This document shows positions 8,715 through 16,910 of a DNA stretch of 64,000 nt, in pieces (the stretch's first letter is position 1; each line of letters starts with the position of its first letter). Where the stretch lies: the NCBI RefSeq assembly GCF_029960645.1, contig NZ_JASBQY010000019.1, forward strand, positions 1-64,000, written 5' to 3'. The notes beneath the pieces are model-generated. The model did no database searches, was not told the origin of the DNA, and was given only the letters and a program-made list of their open reading frames with translations. The translations under genes and the position numbers were made by a program. The stretch comes from Arthrobacter sp. AL12. Its GTDB lineage: Bacteria; Actinomycetota; Actinomycetes; Actinomycetales; Micrococcaceae.

Positions 8715-9806
8715 ATGGAAACTAACGACGGCGTCGCTGCCACCGGGGACGCCGCAGCGGACAGCCCGGTACCTCCCGCCCCCGAGAGCCCCGACTTCGC
8801 CGAGGTTCCGGAGGAGGTTCACGGTCCGCTGCCGGTCGCTGAGCTGCATCTGCACATCGAGGGGACCCTCGAGCCCGAGCTGATCTTCGCCCTCGCGGAA
8901 CGCAACGGCATCAAGCTGCCGTACGCGGACCTGGACGAGCTGCGCTCGCGCTATGAGTTCACGGACCTGCAGTCGTTCCTGGACCTCTATTACGCCAACA
9001 TGGCGGTGCTGCGGACCGAGCAGGACTTCGCGGACATGACCCGGGCGTACCTGGCCCGGGCCGCGCTCGCCGGCGTCCGGCATGCCGAGATCATGCTCGA
9101 TCCGCAGGCGCACCTGTCCCGCGGGGTGGCCCTGGAGACCTGCATCAACGGTGTGGCGTCCGTGCTGGACGTGTCGGAGCAGGAGTTCGGGATCTCCACC
9201 CTGCTCATCGCAGCGTTCCTGCGCGACCTGACCGAGGACGCCGCCTTGGAGGTGCTGGAGAAGCTGCTCGCCATGGACGCGCCGATAGCCGGGATTGGGC
9301 TGGACTCGGCCGAGGTGGGCAACCCGCCGGCCAAATTCGAACGGCTCTTCGCCCGGGCCAAGGACGCCGGGCTGCACCGGATAGCGCACGCCGGCGAGGA
9401 GGGCCCGCCGTCGTACATCATCGATGCGCTGGACCTCCTGGACGTCGAACGGATCGACCACGGGATCCGTTGCATGGAGGATCCGGACCTGGTGGAGCGG
9501 CTGGTGCAGGAGCTCACGCCGCTGACCGTATGCCCGCTCTCCAACGTCCGGCTCCGCGCGGTGGACACCCTGGCGGAGCACCCGCTGCCGGCCATGCTCG
9601 CCGCGGGGCTGAATGTGAGCGTGAACTCCGATGACCCGGCGTATTTCGGCGGGTACGTCGACGACAACTTCGCGCAGCTGAAAGCGGTGATCGGGCTGTC
9701 CGAGTTCGACTGCGTCCGGATGGCGGCCAACTCGATCCGTTCCTCCTTCGCGAGCGAGGAACGCAAGACCGAGCTGCTGGCCGAACTGGCCGCCTCCGGG
9801 CACTAA
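8715..9806 (+). CDS. adenine deaminase-like member of the adenosine deaminase family
   Basis: A 363-residue amidohydrolase. Metal and catalytic motifs are present in order: HLHIEGT (residues 42-48, metal His), HAGEEGPPS (catalytic Glu), IDHGIR (His) and SVNSDDPAYFGGY (catalytic Asp). The DPAYF signature and shorter length fit the bacterial adenine deaminase branch (characterised members come from Pseudomonas and Arthrobacter) rather than strict adenosine deaminase; the expected reaction is adenine to hypoxanthine plus ammonia in purine salvage. The first 35 residues are a Pro/Ala/Asp-rich tail not seen in most homologues. The region 8667-8714 must hold divergent promoters with the uvrA2-type gene. 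Confidence 0.88.
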   Translation: METNDGVAATGDAAADSPVPPAPESPDFAEVPEEVHGPLPVAELHLHIEGTLEPELIFALAERNGIKLPYADLDELRSRYEFTDLQSFLDLYYANMAVLRTEQDFADMTRAYLARAALAGVRHAEIMLDPQAHLSRGVALETCINGVASVLDVSEQEFGISTLLIAAFLRDLTEDAALEVLEKLLAMDAPIAGIGLDSAEVGNPPAKFERLFARAKDAGLHRIAHAGEEGPPSYIIDALDLLDVERIDHGIRCMEDPDLVERLVQELTPLTVCPLSNVRLRAVDTLAEHPLPAMLAAGLNVSVNSDDPAYFGGYVDDNFAQLKAVIGLSEFDCVRMAANSIRSSFASEERKTELLAELAASGH

Positions 9807-9815
9807 CCCTCCCCG

Positions 9816-9874
9816 TTGCCCTATCACTCCTGGTTGCTAAAACCCGCGGATGGGAACCAGAACTGATAGGGCAA
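9816..9874. repeat. 59-bp palindromic repeat, copy 1
   Basis: Outer arms TTGCCCTATCA and TGATAGGGCAA, continuing inward with CTGGTT/AACCAG, give a stem of about 22 bp with few mismatches around a 15-base loop. A second copy in the same orientation and of the same length lies at 12081-12139. It is REP-like or a minimal MITE; no transposase is nearby. No T-run follows, so it is not an obvious terminator. Confidence 0.85.
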
Positions 9875-9883
9875 GGGGGCTTC

Positions 9884-10306
9884 TTAGGGGCCGTAGCGCG
9901 GCTGAGGGCTTCCCCGTGGTGGGACGACCTGCCGGGGCTGCGCTTCGGCGGGAGGCGCGGGGACTGCGAACAGTCCGAGCAGCCCGTCGATCTCCCACGT
10001 TGCGGTGCTGGGGTGGCGGAAGTGCTGGTGGGGTTCTATGGCGTAACGGGTGCGTCGTCCGGACCGGATGCGGTGCAGGTAACCTCCCTCTTCGAGATCC
10101 TTGAGGATCTGCAGGGTTGAGCGTGCGGTGACGCCGACCCTCGCTGCGATATCGGTAATGCGGGCCTCAGGGTCGGCGGCCACCGCGAGCAGGACGTGCC
10201 CGTGGTTCGTAAGGAAGGTCCACGGGTGACGGCGGTGACCCCAAGGGGCGGGCGGTTCCGGGTCCGTTTCCGGGTCCTTTCCCGGGACCGACGGCGGGAT
10301 TGTCAT
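9884..10306 (-). CDS. winged-helix (MarR-like) transcriptional regulator
   Basis: A 140-residue protein. After a Pro-rich N-terminus, HPWTFLTNHGHVLLAVA leads into a winged helix (ARITDIAARVGVTARSTLQ, then ILKDLEEGGYLHRIRSGRRTRY). It resembles a family of small actinobacterial regulators with the WTFLTNH signature. ATG 10306 is supported by an AAGGAG site six bases upstream. It is the last gene of the riboswitch-terC-USP operon and its first 140 bases overlap the end of the USP-like frame, an unusually long overlap. Target unknown; local regulation of metal stress is an inference from position. Confidence 0.85.
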   Translation of the reverse strand: MTIPPSVPGKDPETDPEPPAPWGHRRHPWTFLTNHGHVLLAVAADPEARITDIAARVGVTARSTLQILKDLEEGGYLHRIRSGRRTRYAIEPHQHFRHPSTATWEIDGLLGLFAVPAPPAEAQPRQVVPPRGSPQPRYGP

Positions 10307-10769
10307 GGATGCTCCTTGCTGACGTTTCGTGCTTTGCCGCCGACGGCTCGATGAGTTGCCGGTGCGGCGTCTTCTGAGTTGTCACTTCTGCATCGTTTCC
10401 GGTCGGCGTTACGAGGATGATGGCGTGCATTCGCCGTGCTGCGGCGGTGATGCTCTTCAGCATGGCATTCCCGGTGGTTCCTTTCCCTCTGGACAGGCAG
10501 GGCACCGCCCGGACCTCAGCCTCGGTCCCAGTGCTGTCGAGCACCGGGCGGACCCGGGCAGCTATCGTCTCCGCCTCGGCGGTCTGCCGGATAGCTGCGA
10601 GCCGGTGGGTCACGGAGTTGATGCTGAAGCCGGTCCGCTCCACCGGCACCAGGAGGATGAGAGGCAGGCTCTCCTTTCTGGCCAGGGCCGCGGCGCGCCG
10701 GGCAGTTTCAGGGGCCAGGGGCCCATCAAGTATCAGGGCCGCCACCGGGCGGACTGGTTCACCTTTCAT
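10167..10769 (-). CDS. universal-stress-protein-like protein in the terC operon
   Basis: A 200-residue frame starting in an ATGA overlap with terC, so translation is coupled. Residues 1-125 show an alternating strand/helix pattern like a USP domain: VAALILDG, ETARRAAALARKESLPLILLVPV, a middle helix, and SITAAARRMHAIILVTPTG. The typical G-2x-G-9x-G(S/T) ATP-binding motif is not evident, so nucleotide binding is doubtful. The last about 47 residues are Gly/Pro-rich and lie out of frame over the next gene; the true end may have been lost by frameshift, or the overlap may be real. Family assignment is tentative. Confidence 0.6.
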   Translation of the reverse strand: MKGEPVRPVAALILDGPLAPETARRAAALARKESLPLILLVPVERTGFSINSVTHRLAAIRQTAEAETIAARVRPVLDSTGTEAEVRAVPCLSRGKGTTGNAMLKSITAAARRMHAIILVTPTGNDAEVTTQKTPHRQLIEPSAAKHETSARSIHDNPAVGPGKGPGNGPGTARPLGSPPSPVDLPYEPRARPARGGRRP

Positions 10770-11863
10770 TTGCGCTCACCCCCGGCAGGTGAGTGGGGGT
10801 CGGCGTCGGATTTCCCGGTGATGCCCGGCTCGGGAGCCACCGTGACTTTGGGGTCGCGGCGGGTGCGCCACAGCGGTTCCAGAGCGGCGATCTCCTCGGG
10901 TGAGGCGGTGCCGAACGGGGAGTGCGCCGGCGCCGCGGGAGCCCTGCGGCCTTGTCCGCGGGTGGCCCAGAGGCTTGCGCCGATGGACACCCCGAGGATT
11001 GTGGCGATGACGGCCAGCGAGAGGGGGGTGGGGATGTAGTAGATATCGATCTTGAGGAGCATTTTGATGCCCACCCAGATCAGGACGAGGGCGAGTCCGA
11101 TCTTGAGATAGATGAAGCGGTGGATCAGGTCAGCGAGCAGGAAGTACATGGCCCGCAGGCCCAGGATGGCAAAGGCGTTGGCAGTGAAGACCAGGAACAC
11201 TTCGTCGGTGACGGCGAAGATCGCGGGGATGGAGTCGACGGCGAAGATGATGTCGGTGACCTCGATCAGGACCAGCACCGCGAGCAACGGGGTGGCCAGC
11301 AGGACGCCGTTCTTGCGGATTACGAAACGCTGGCCGTGGAAGTCGTCCGTCATGGGCACGCGCCGGCGGAAGAGTTTCAGGGCCCGGGACTTTTCCGGGT
11401 CAAGCATGTCGTTGCGGTGGCGGATCATCCGGTAACCGGTGATGAGCAGGAACGCGGCGAAGATGTAGAGCACCCATCCCGCGCTGGCGATGATCGCGGA
11501 GCCCGCTGCGATGAAGATGCCGCGGAAGACCAGCGCGCCCAGGACGCCGAAAAACAGCACCCGGTGCTGGTATTCGCGGGGTACGGCGAAGTACGTGAAG
11601 ATGATCGCCCAGATGAACACGTTGTCCACGGCGAGGGATTTTTCGATCAGGTATCCGGCGAAGTATTGCTGGCCAAACTCCGCGCCGTAGATCCGCCAGA
11701 TCAGGGCGCCGAAGCCTAGGCCGAAAGCGACCCAGACGGCGGACCAGAGCGCGGCTTCCCGGACGCGGATGACGTGAGCTTTGCGGTGTGCAAACAGGTC
11801 AACGGCCAGCATCAAAAGAATAAAGGCAACAACGGCCAACCAGGCCCAAAAAGGAACATTCAT
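10766..11863 (-). CDS. terC: TerC/Alx-family membrane metal exporter, Mn riboswitch-controlled
   Basis: A 365-residue polytopic protein with about nine membrane helices. The two family signatures are present: GYLIEKSLAVDNVFIWAIIF and VLIEVTDIIFAVDSIPAIF, whose acidic residues line the proposed metal path. TerC/Alx proteins export excess Mn2+ and have been linked to metalation of exported enzymes. The gene sits directly behind a yybP-ykoY riboswitch, which senses Mn2+ and switches expression on. The cytoplasmic C-terminus (after about residue 310) is disordered and charged. It is followed by a coupled USP-like gene and a winged-helix gene. A second, different TerC (DUF475 type) lies at 52250. 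Confidence 0.93.
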   Translation of the reverse strand: MNVPFWAWLAVVAFILLMLAVDLFAHRKAHVIRVREAALWSAVWVAFGLGFGALIWRIYGAEFGQQYFAGYLIEKSLAVDNVFIWAIIFTYFAVPREYQHRVLFFGVLGALVFRGIFIAAGSAIIASAGWVLYIFAAFLLITGYRMIRHRNDMLDPEKSRALKLFRRRVPMTDDFHGQRFVIRKNGVLLATPLLAVLVLIEVTDIIFAVDSIPAIFAVTDEVFLVFTANAFAILGLRAMYFLLADLIHRFIYLKIGLALVLIWVGIKMLLKIDIYYIPTPLSLAVIATILGVSIGASLWATRGQGRRAPAAPAHSPFGTASPEEIAALEPLWRTRRDPKVTVAPEPGITGKSDADPHSPAGGERK

Positions 11864-11897
11864 CAGGGGACACCGCTTCCAGTCAGTTCAACCAACT

Positions 11898-11989
11898 GGA
11901 GGTCTTTCCCGGTCCCAGGGGACCTGTCCCGCCGGGCCGCTCAGGGTCGGCCGTACTGACGACGGGACATTCAGGGGATACTCCCCTCC
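11898..11989 (-). ncRNA. yybP-ykoY manganese riboswitch
   Basis: In transcript sense the 92-base element begins GGAGGGGAGUA and ends AAAGACCUCC, pairing as P1 (GGAGG/CCUCC). Inside, GUCCCG pairs with CGGGAC and encloses the conserved UCGUCA then GUAC, followed by stem GGCCG/CGGCC and CGG. This order matches the experimentally studied Mn2+-binding aptamer of Lactococcus feature by feature. A further hairpin (CCAGTTGG...) between the aptamer and ATG 11863 is the likely expression platform. Confidence 0.92.
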
Positions 11990-11992
11990 GTA

Positions 11993-12021
11993 AGAATAGT
12001 GAAGCACACTTCACCTATGAC
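11993..12021 (-). promoter_or_regulatory. promoter of the terC operon with palindrome in the spacer
   Basis: A -10 TATTCT (11993-11998, minus strand) lies directly upstream of the riboswitch, with a weak -35 GTCATA 17 bases further. The spacer is occupied by the perfect inverted repeat GTGAAG-N4-CTTCAC (11999-12014), a likely repressor operator in addition to riboswitch control. The binding protein is not known; the winged-helix protein at 9884-10306 is a candidate. Confidence 0.5.
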
Positions 12022-12080
12022 GGCAAGGGACTGCGGCGATCGGCGTCGTCGAGCTCGCCCCGCCAGGTCCTCACACTCAC

Positions 12081-12139
12081 TTGCCCTATCACTCTTGGTT
12101 GCTAAAACAGCTGAATGGGAGCCAAAAGTGATAGGGCAA
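12081..12139. repeat. 59-bp palindromic repeat, copy 2
   Basis: Same length, orientation and outer arms as the copy at 9816. Inner arms differ in a compensating way: CTGG/CCAG in copy 1 is TTGG/CCAA here, so base pairing is kept. This supports selection on a hairpin. Together the two copies bracket the riboswitch-terC-USP-winged helix operon as direct repeats. Confidence 0.85.
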
Positions 12140-12213
12140 ACGGGGGTGGCAGCCGGCCAGGATCACCCCCGGGGGAGGATGCACCGGGTGCCGGTGCCCG
12201 GCAGAGTGCTGCT

Positions 12214-13947
12214 ATGACGACGACCGGACAACGGCGGGGCGGCTGGCTGCGCCAGCTGATGCCAGGGCTCGACGTCGCCGCGGCGTACCAGAAGAGCTGG
12301 TTCGGCAAGGACATCGTCGCCGGAATTGTCCTGGCGACGCTCCTGGTTCCGCAGGGCATGGCCTACGCGGAGCTGGCCGGTCTGCCCCCGATCACCGGGC
12401 TGTACACCACGGTCCTGTGCCTGTTCGCCTATGCGGTCTTCGGCCCGTCCCGCATCCTCGTGCTGGGCCCGGACTCCTCGCTCGGCCCGATGATCGCCGC
12501 GACGGTCCTGCCGCTGGTGGCGTCCGACGGCGACCCGCAGAAGGCGGTCGTCCTCGCGTCGATGCTCGCGCTGATGGTCGGCGTCATCATGGTCCTGGCG
12601 TCCGTGGCCAAGCTTGGCTTCATCGCGGACCTCATCTCCAAGCCGACCATGATCGGCTACATGAACGGCCTCGCGATCACTATCCTCGTGGGCCAGCTCC
12701 CGAAGCTCTTCGGGTTCTCGGTGAGCGGCGAGGGCTTCATCGGGGACCTGATCGGCTTCATCCAGGGTCTGGCCGGGGGCGAGGCGGTGGTGGCCGCTGC
12801 CGCCGTCGGGATCTCCGGGATCGTACTGATCCTGGCGCTGCAACGGTGGCTGCCCAAGGTCCCGTCGGTGCTTGTCATGGTGGTGCTCGCTATTGGGGCG
12901 ACGTCGCTCTTCGGCCTCGCCGACCGGGGCGTCTCACTGGTCGGGGTACTGCCCCAGGGCTTCCCGCCGTTCACCATCCCGTCCCTGGACTTCTCGGATT
13001 TCGCGCTGATGTTCGCCGGCGCCCTCGGGATTGCCCTGGTGTCGCTGACCGACACGATCTCGACGGCGTCGTCGTTCGCCGCGCGCTCCGGTGAGGAGAT
13101 CCGCGGCAACCAGGAAATGATCGGCATCGGCGCGGCGAACCTGGCGGCGGGCCTGTTCCAGGGCTTCCCGGTGAGCACCAGCGGCTCCCGGACGGCGGTA
13201 GCGGAACGTTCCGGCTCGAAGACCCAGCTCACCGGAGTGACGGGTGCGCTGCTGATTCTTCTTATGCTGGTGCTGCTGCCGGGGCTGTTCCGGAACCTGC
13301 CCCAGCCGGCGCTGGCGGCCATTGTGATCACGGCATCAATATCCTTGGCCGATATCCCGGGCACCATGCGGCTCTGGCACCAGCGCAAGACCGAGTTCAA
13401 TCTCTCGCTTGCGGCCTTCCTCGGGGTGACGTTGCTGGGGGTCCTGCCCGGTATCGGCATCGCGGTGGGCTTGTCCATCCTCAACATCTTCCGCCGGGCC
13501 TGGTGGCCCTACGAGACGGTGATCGGGCGGGTGCCGGGAGTCGAAGGATTCCACGATGTGCATTTCCACCCGGACGCGCAGCACCTGCCGGGCCTGGTGA
13601 TCTACCGCTTCGATGCGCCGTTGTTCTTCGCCAATGTCCGGCCGTTCCGCGAGAATATCCGGCGGCTGGCACGCACCGAGCCCAAGCCGCGGTGGATCGT
13701 CATCGCGGCCGAACCCATCACCGACGTCGACACGACCGCCTCGGACGTGCTGCTCGAGCTCGACCAGGAGCTGAACGCGCAGGGCACCTCCCTGGTGTTC
13801 GCCGAGCTCAAGCACGGGGTCCGGACGAAGATCGAACGCTACGAGCTGACCCGCCAGATCGACCGGCGCCACTTCTACCGCACCATCGACGCCGCCGTGG
13901 CCGCCTATACGGCCGAGACCGGGGCCGAATGGAGCGCCGGGGACTGA
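12214..13947 (+). CDS. SulP-family anion transporter with STAS domain
   Basis: A 577-residue inner-membrane transporter. The SulP signature begins at WFGKDIVAGIVLATLLVPQG and continues with YAELAGLPPITGLYTTV and FGPSRILVLGPDSSLGPM. After 10-14 membrane helices comes a cytoplasmic STAS domain (about residues 445-560; LVIYRFDAPLFFANV, ITDVDTTASDVLLEL). Substrate could be sulfate, bicarbonate or another anion; no cysteine or carbonic-anhydrase gene is nearby to decide. ATG 12214 is the only good in-frame start after the palindromic repeat. Its stop codon lies in a partial copy of a repeat also found at 17839-17864. Confidence 0.92.
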   Translation: MTTTGQRRGGWLRQLMPGLDVAAAYQKSWFGKDIVAGIVLATLLVPQGMAYAELAGLPPITGLYTTVLCLFAYAVFGPSRILVLGPDSSLGPMIAATVLPLVASDGDPQKAVVLASMLALMVGVIMVLASVAKLGFIADLISKPTMIGYMNGLAITILVGQLPKLFGFSVSGEGFIGDLIGFIQGLAGGEAVVAAAAVGISGIVLILALQRWLPKVPSVLVMVVLAIGATSLFGLADRGVSLVGVLPQGFPPFTIPSLDFSDFALMFAGALGIALVSLTDTISTASSFAARSGEEIRGNQEMIGIGAANLAAGLFQGFPVSTSGSRTAVAERSGSKTQLTGVTGALLILLMLVLLPGLFRNLPQPALAAIVITASISLADIPGTMRLWHQRKTEFNLSLAAFLGVTLLGVLPGIGIAVGLSILNIFRRAWWPYETVIGRVPGVEGFHDVHFHPDAQHLPGLVIYRFDAPLFFANVRPFRENIRRLARTEPKPRWIVIAAEPITDVDTTASDVLLELDQELNAQGTSLVFAELKHGVRTKIERYELTRQIDRRHFYRTIDAAVAAYTAETGAEWSAGD

Positions 13948-13964
13948 CCCCGCGTTGCTTTGTT
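13945..13964 (+). repeat. half copy of the GACCCCGCGTTGCTT element
   Basis: TGACCCCGCGTTGCTTTGTT here nearly equals the right arm and downstream tract of the long inverted repeat at 17796-17864. The left arm is absent, and the TGA is the stop codon of the SulP gene. Confidence 0.55.
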
Positions 13965-13975
13965 GGCGGCGGGAG

Positions 13976-14410
13976 CTACTTTGAGGTGCCGGCCCGCCTG
14001 AACATGCGCCGAAGGAGGGTGGCCGTGAGCCACGTGACGGCGCTGCAGACCGCGACACCCCAGGCGATGTCGGTCAGCGCCACCACGGCGGGGAAGTCCT
14101 TGAGGACTGCGAGCGCGGTCAGGGCCCAGGTGGCGTAGGTGAAGAAGCCGAACAGGGCGGCTCCCGTCACCCGCTGGCGCAGGGTGGCGTCCGGGTCGTT
14201 GGGCCGGACGCCGTAGTGCACAATTCCCACGACATAGATCAGGTAGAACACGACGGCGCCGGCCAGGTTCACGCTGGGCGCCAGCAGTTCCCCGATCTGG
14301 CTTTCGTACTGGTTGTTCGCCACGGTGCCGATCCAGACGACGTCGACGACGGCGAAGATCACGGCGGCGACCGCGTAGGACAGCAGCCACCTCTTGAGAG
14401 GGGTTTTCAT
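13976..14410 (-). CDS. DUF2177 family membrane protein
   Basis: A 144-residue protein with four membrane helices. Typical DUF2177 features are the N-terminal helix ending in VVDVVWIGTVANNQYESQIG, then AGAVVFYLIYVVGIVHYGV, GAALFGFFTYATWALTALAVL, and the last helix with DIAWGVAVCSAVTWL. Function is unknown. It overlaps the acyl-CoA synthetase gene by 4 bases (ATGA), forming the end of a MarR-synthetase-DUF2177 operon; a role in membrane lipid or fatty-acid handling is only inferred from this. Confidence 0.88.
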   Translation of the reverse strand: MKTPLKRWLLSYAVAAVIFAVVDVVWIGTVANNQYESQIGELLAPSVNLAGAVVFYLIYVVGIVHYGVRPNDPDATLRQRVTGAALFGFFTYATWALTALAVLKDFPAVVALTDIAWGVAVCSAVTWLTATLLRRMFRRAGTSK

Positions 14411-16275
14411 GCCTGGCTCCTTTTGTCCGCGTAGAGGCTGTCGACGATGTGGCGGGCGCGTTCGGTGAAGGCGCCGCGCTTGAGCTTCATGGTGGGGGTC
14501 ACGATGCCGTTGGCCTCGCTGAGGTCAGTGAGGAGCAGCACAAACCGCCGCACCTGTTCGGAGCCTGCGATCTTCGCGTTGGCGGCGCTGACCGCCTTGC
14601 CGATCGCGGTGAGGAGCCGGGCGTCGTCGATCTGGACCGCGCCGCCGTCGTCCGGGATGCGGAGGCCGGCCAGATCGGCGATGCCCTCGCGCTCGGCCCA
14701 GGCCGCGACGGATTCCGGGTCCAGCAGCACGAGCCCGCCGAGGAAGGGTTTGCCCTCGCCCACCATCACGGCGTGGGCCACGAGGGGGTCACCCTCCACG
14801 TAGCCTTCCCAGATGGCGGGGGAGACGGTCTTGCCGCCGGCGGTGACGATGACGTCCTTGATCCGGCCTTTGAGGGTGAGCCGCCCCAGCTCATCGAGCT
14901 CGCCCAGGTCGCCGGTGCGGAAGAACCCGTCCGCGAACGCGTCCGTGTTGTCGGCCGGCCCGCGGTAGCCGGCGAACACGCCGACGCCGCGGGCGAGCAC
15001 CTCGCCCCGGTCCGAGAGGCGCACGGTTGTTCCCGGCATTGGGACGCCCACCGACCCGGCCTTGATGGACCCGGGCATGTTCCCGGTCAGCGGGGCGGTG
15101 GTTTCGGTGAGGCCGTAGCCCTCGATGACCGGCAGGCCCAGGCCGCGGAAGAAGAGGGATAGCTCGGCGTCGAGCGCGGCGGCACCGGAGAGCAGATAGT
15201 CGAGGCGCCCGCCCACCAGCTTCCGGAGCCGGGCGTAGAAGAGTCGATCGAACAGCGCATGCCGGACGCTCAGTCCCGGGGCGGCCCGGGCGGCCGGGTC
15301 GGCGTCGCGGGCTTCGGCGAACCGGCCCCAGGCGACCGCGGTCTTCTGCGCTGACGCCCACACCGGCCCGAGGTGCTTTTTCGTCGCGGCGGCGGCGGCG
15401 GAGGCCTGGATCTTCTGCAGCACGCGGGGCACCACCACCAGGAATGTGGGCTTCAGGGCTCCGAGGGCTGGCACCACGTCCCGGGGGTCGGACAGGTGCG
15501 CGATGCGCATGCCGTTGGCCAGGCAGGTCAGCTGCAGCCCGCGGGCCAGCACGTGCGCCATCGGCAGGAAGATGATGGTGTTGCCGCCCTCGCGGACCAC
15601 CTCCGTGTAGGCGGCGGCCACGTTCAGCACCTGCCCGACGAAGTTGCCGTGGGTGATGAGGGCGCCCTTGGGCGCGGCCGTGGTGCCTGAGGTGTAGACG
15701 ATGGTCGCCACCGAGCCGAGATCTGCCAGCAGGCGCCGTTCCTCGACCGCACTGTCGGGAATTCCTGCGCCACGGAGCACCAGGTCGGCCAGGTCCGCCC
15801 CGGGCCGGGCGTCCATCGTCCAAATGCCCAGGCCCGGCGTCCGGGCCTGTTCGAAGCCCTGCTCCAGGAGGAGGGCATGCTCAGCGGTGCCGGCGATCGC
15901 GAGGCGCACGTCGGCGTCGGCGAGGATCGCGGTGACCTGGGGAGCGGCCGACGTCTCGTAGATCGGGACGACGACGGCGCCAGCGAACCACGCCGCCATG
16001 TCCGCCAGCGCCCACTCATACCGGGTGGGGGACATGATGGCGAGCGATCCGCCGGGCTGGAGGCCGGCCGCGATGAAGCCCTTGGCCAGGGCCCGTACCT
16101 CGTCAACGAACTGCCGGGTGGTCACCTGCCGCCAGGGATCCGTGATCGCCGCGTTCGGCGCCCGTACCTCGAAGGCAACGTGGTCGGGGGAGGTCCGGAA
16201 CCGCTGCATGAGCAGCTCGGTCGCGTTCCGGTGACCGGTCGGCTCGACCAGCAGCGGGGTGGTGAACTCTCTCAT
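14407..16275 (-). CDS. long-chain-fatty-acid-CoA ligase (AMP-forming)
   Basis: A 622-residue adenylate-forming enzyme. P-loop YTSGTTAAPKGA, the motif GYGLTETTAP, the hinge FRTGDLGELDELGRL and KGRIKDVIVTAGGK are all present, and the size fits long-chain acyl-CoA synthetases. It activates fatty acids as acyl-AMP and then acyl-CoA in the cytoplasm. The C-terminal catalytic Lys region is modified as usual in this subfamily (TVSPAIWEGYVEGDP). It overlaps the upstream MarR gene by 4 bases and the downstream DUF2177 gene by 4, so all three are one unit, probably repressed by MarR through the operator at 16793. Confidence 0.92.
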   Translation of the reverse strand: MREFTTPLLVEPTGHRNATELLMQRFRTSPDHVAFEVRAPNAAITDPWRQVTTRQFVDEVRALAKGFIAAGLQPGGSLAIMSPTRYEWALADMAAWFAGAVVVPIYETSAAPQVTAILADADVRLAIAGTAEHALLLEQGFEQARTPGLGIWTMDARPGADLADLVLRGAGIPDSAVEERRLLADLGSVATIVYTSGTTAAPKGALITHGNFVGQVLNVAAAYTEVVREGGNTIIFLPMAHVLARGLQLTCLANGMRIAHLSDPRDVVPALGALKPTFLVVVPRVLQKIQASAAAAATKKHLGPVWASAQKTAVAWGRFAEARDADPAARAAPGLSVRHALFDRLFYARLRKLVGGRLDYLLSGAAALDAELSLFFRGLGLPVIEGYGLTETTAPLTGNMPGSIKAGSVGVPMPGTTVRLSDRGEVLARGVGVFAGYRGPADNTDAFADGFFRTGDLGELDELGRLTLKGRIKDVIVTAGGKTVSPAIWEGYVEGDPLVAHAVMVGEGKPFLGGLVLLDPESVAAWAEREGIADLAGLRIPDDGGAVQIDDARLLTAIGKAVSAANAKIAGSEQVRRFVLLLTDLSEANGIVTPTMKLKRGAFTERARHIVDSLYADKRSQA

Positions 16276-16733
16276 AGGGCGTCCTTCTCCGAAAGTGTGT
16301 GCAGGTGGTCTTGCATCAGGTGCTGGGCGACGTCGAGGAAGTCCGCGACGGCGGCCTGGTGGTCGGCGGGCAGGGCCTTGAGGTGCTCATTGGTGGCGGC
16401 CATGAGGGGCCGCATCAGGTTCTTGATTCCACGGGTCGCTGTCGGGGTGACGCTCACCTGGACCTGGCGCCGGTCCTCGGTGTTCCGGTGGCGTGCCATG
16501 TAGCCGCGGGACTCCAGGCGGCTCACGATCGCGGTGGCGGTGGCCGGGGTGGCGCCCAGGTCCTCGGCGAGTCTGCCCACCGTGACCGGTCCCGACTGGG
16601 CGAGCGCCGACAGGGCGTGGTAATCGGTGAGGTTCAGACCCATGACGCGAGCGATTTCCCGCTCGGCATCGCTGGCGAGAGTGAACAGGCCCTGCAGGGC
16701 CAACGCCGCCGGGTGTTGCTGCGACGCGGTCAT
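16272..16733 (-). CDS. MarR-family transcriptional regulator
   Basis: A 153-residue dimeric winged-helix protein: N-terminal helix, LTDYHALSALAQSGPVTVGRLAEDLG (helices 2-3), recognition helix PATATAIVSRLESRGYM, wing RHRNTEDRRQVQVSVT, and long C-terminal dimerisation helices. It is first in the operon with the acyl-CoA synthetase, so an acyl-CoA or fatty acid ligand is plausible (inference). The perfect inverted repeat at 16793-16821 lies between it and the divergent DUF1295 gene. Confidence 0.9.
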   Translation of the reverse strand: MTASQQHPAALALQGLFTLASDAEREIARVMGLNLTDYHALSALAQSGPVTVGRLAEDLGATPATATAIVSRLESRGYMARHRNTEDRRQVQVSVTPTATRGIKNLMRPLMAATNEHLKALPADHQAAVADFLDVAQHLMQDHLHTLSEKDAL

Positions 16734-16792
16734 GTCCCCTCCTTAGATACGGAATTCCTTCATCAGTTAATCTTGTTCGATGATCGATTATT

Positions 16793-16821
16793 CAATCCTA
16801 TTTGATCATCTAATAGGATTG
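16793..16821. promoter_or_regulatory. MarR-type operator between divergent genes
   Basis: Perfect inverted repeat: CAATCCTATT, 9 bases (TGATCATCT), AATAGGATTG. It is embedded in an AT-rich island unusual for this genome, with TATAAC at 16823-16828 as a candidate -10 for the rightward gene. Position suggests the MarR protein controls both directions. Confidence 0.75.
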
Positions 16822-16910
16822 CTATAACTGCTGACGCCCGGCGGTACCTCTTGGGTCGTGCCGGCCGCGGCCGGCACCGTCTGACCGCTCCGTGTGAAAG
16901 GAAGTTCCTG

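Larger units (their letters stand above)
11864..12213. other. intergenic region between terC and the SulP gene
   Basis: About 350 bases without a protein gene. From left to right it holds the terC expression-platform hairpin, the Mn riboswitch, the terC promoter/palindrome, an unassigned stretch (12022-12080), the second palindromic repeat (12081-12139), and the upstream region of the SulP gene. I see no convincing SulP promoter. Confidence 0.7.
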
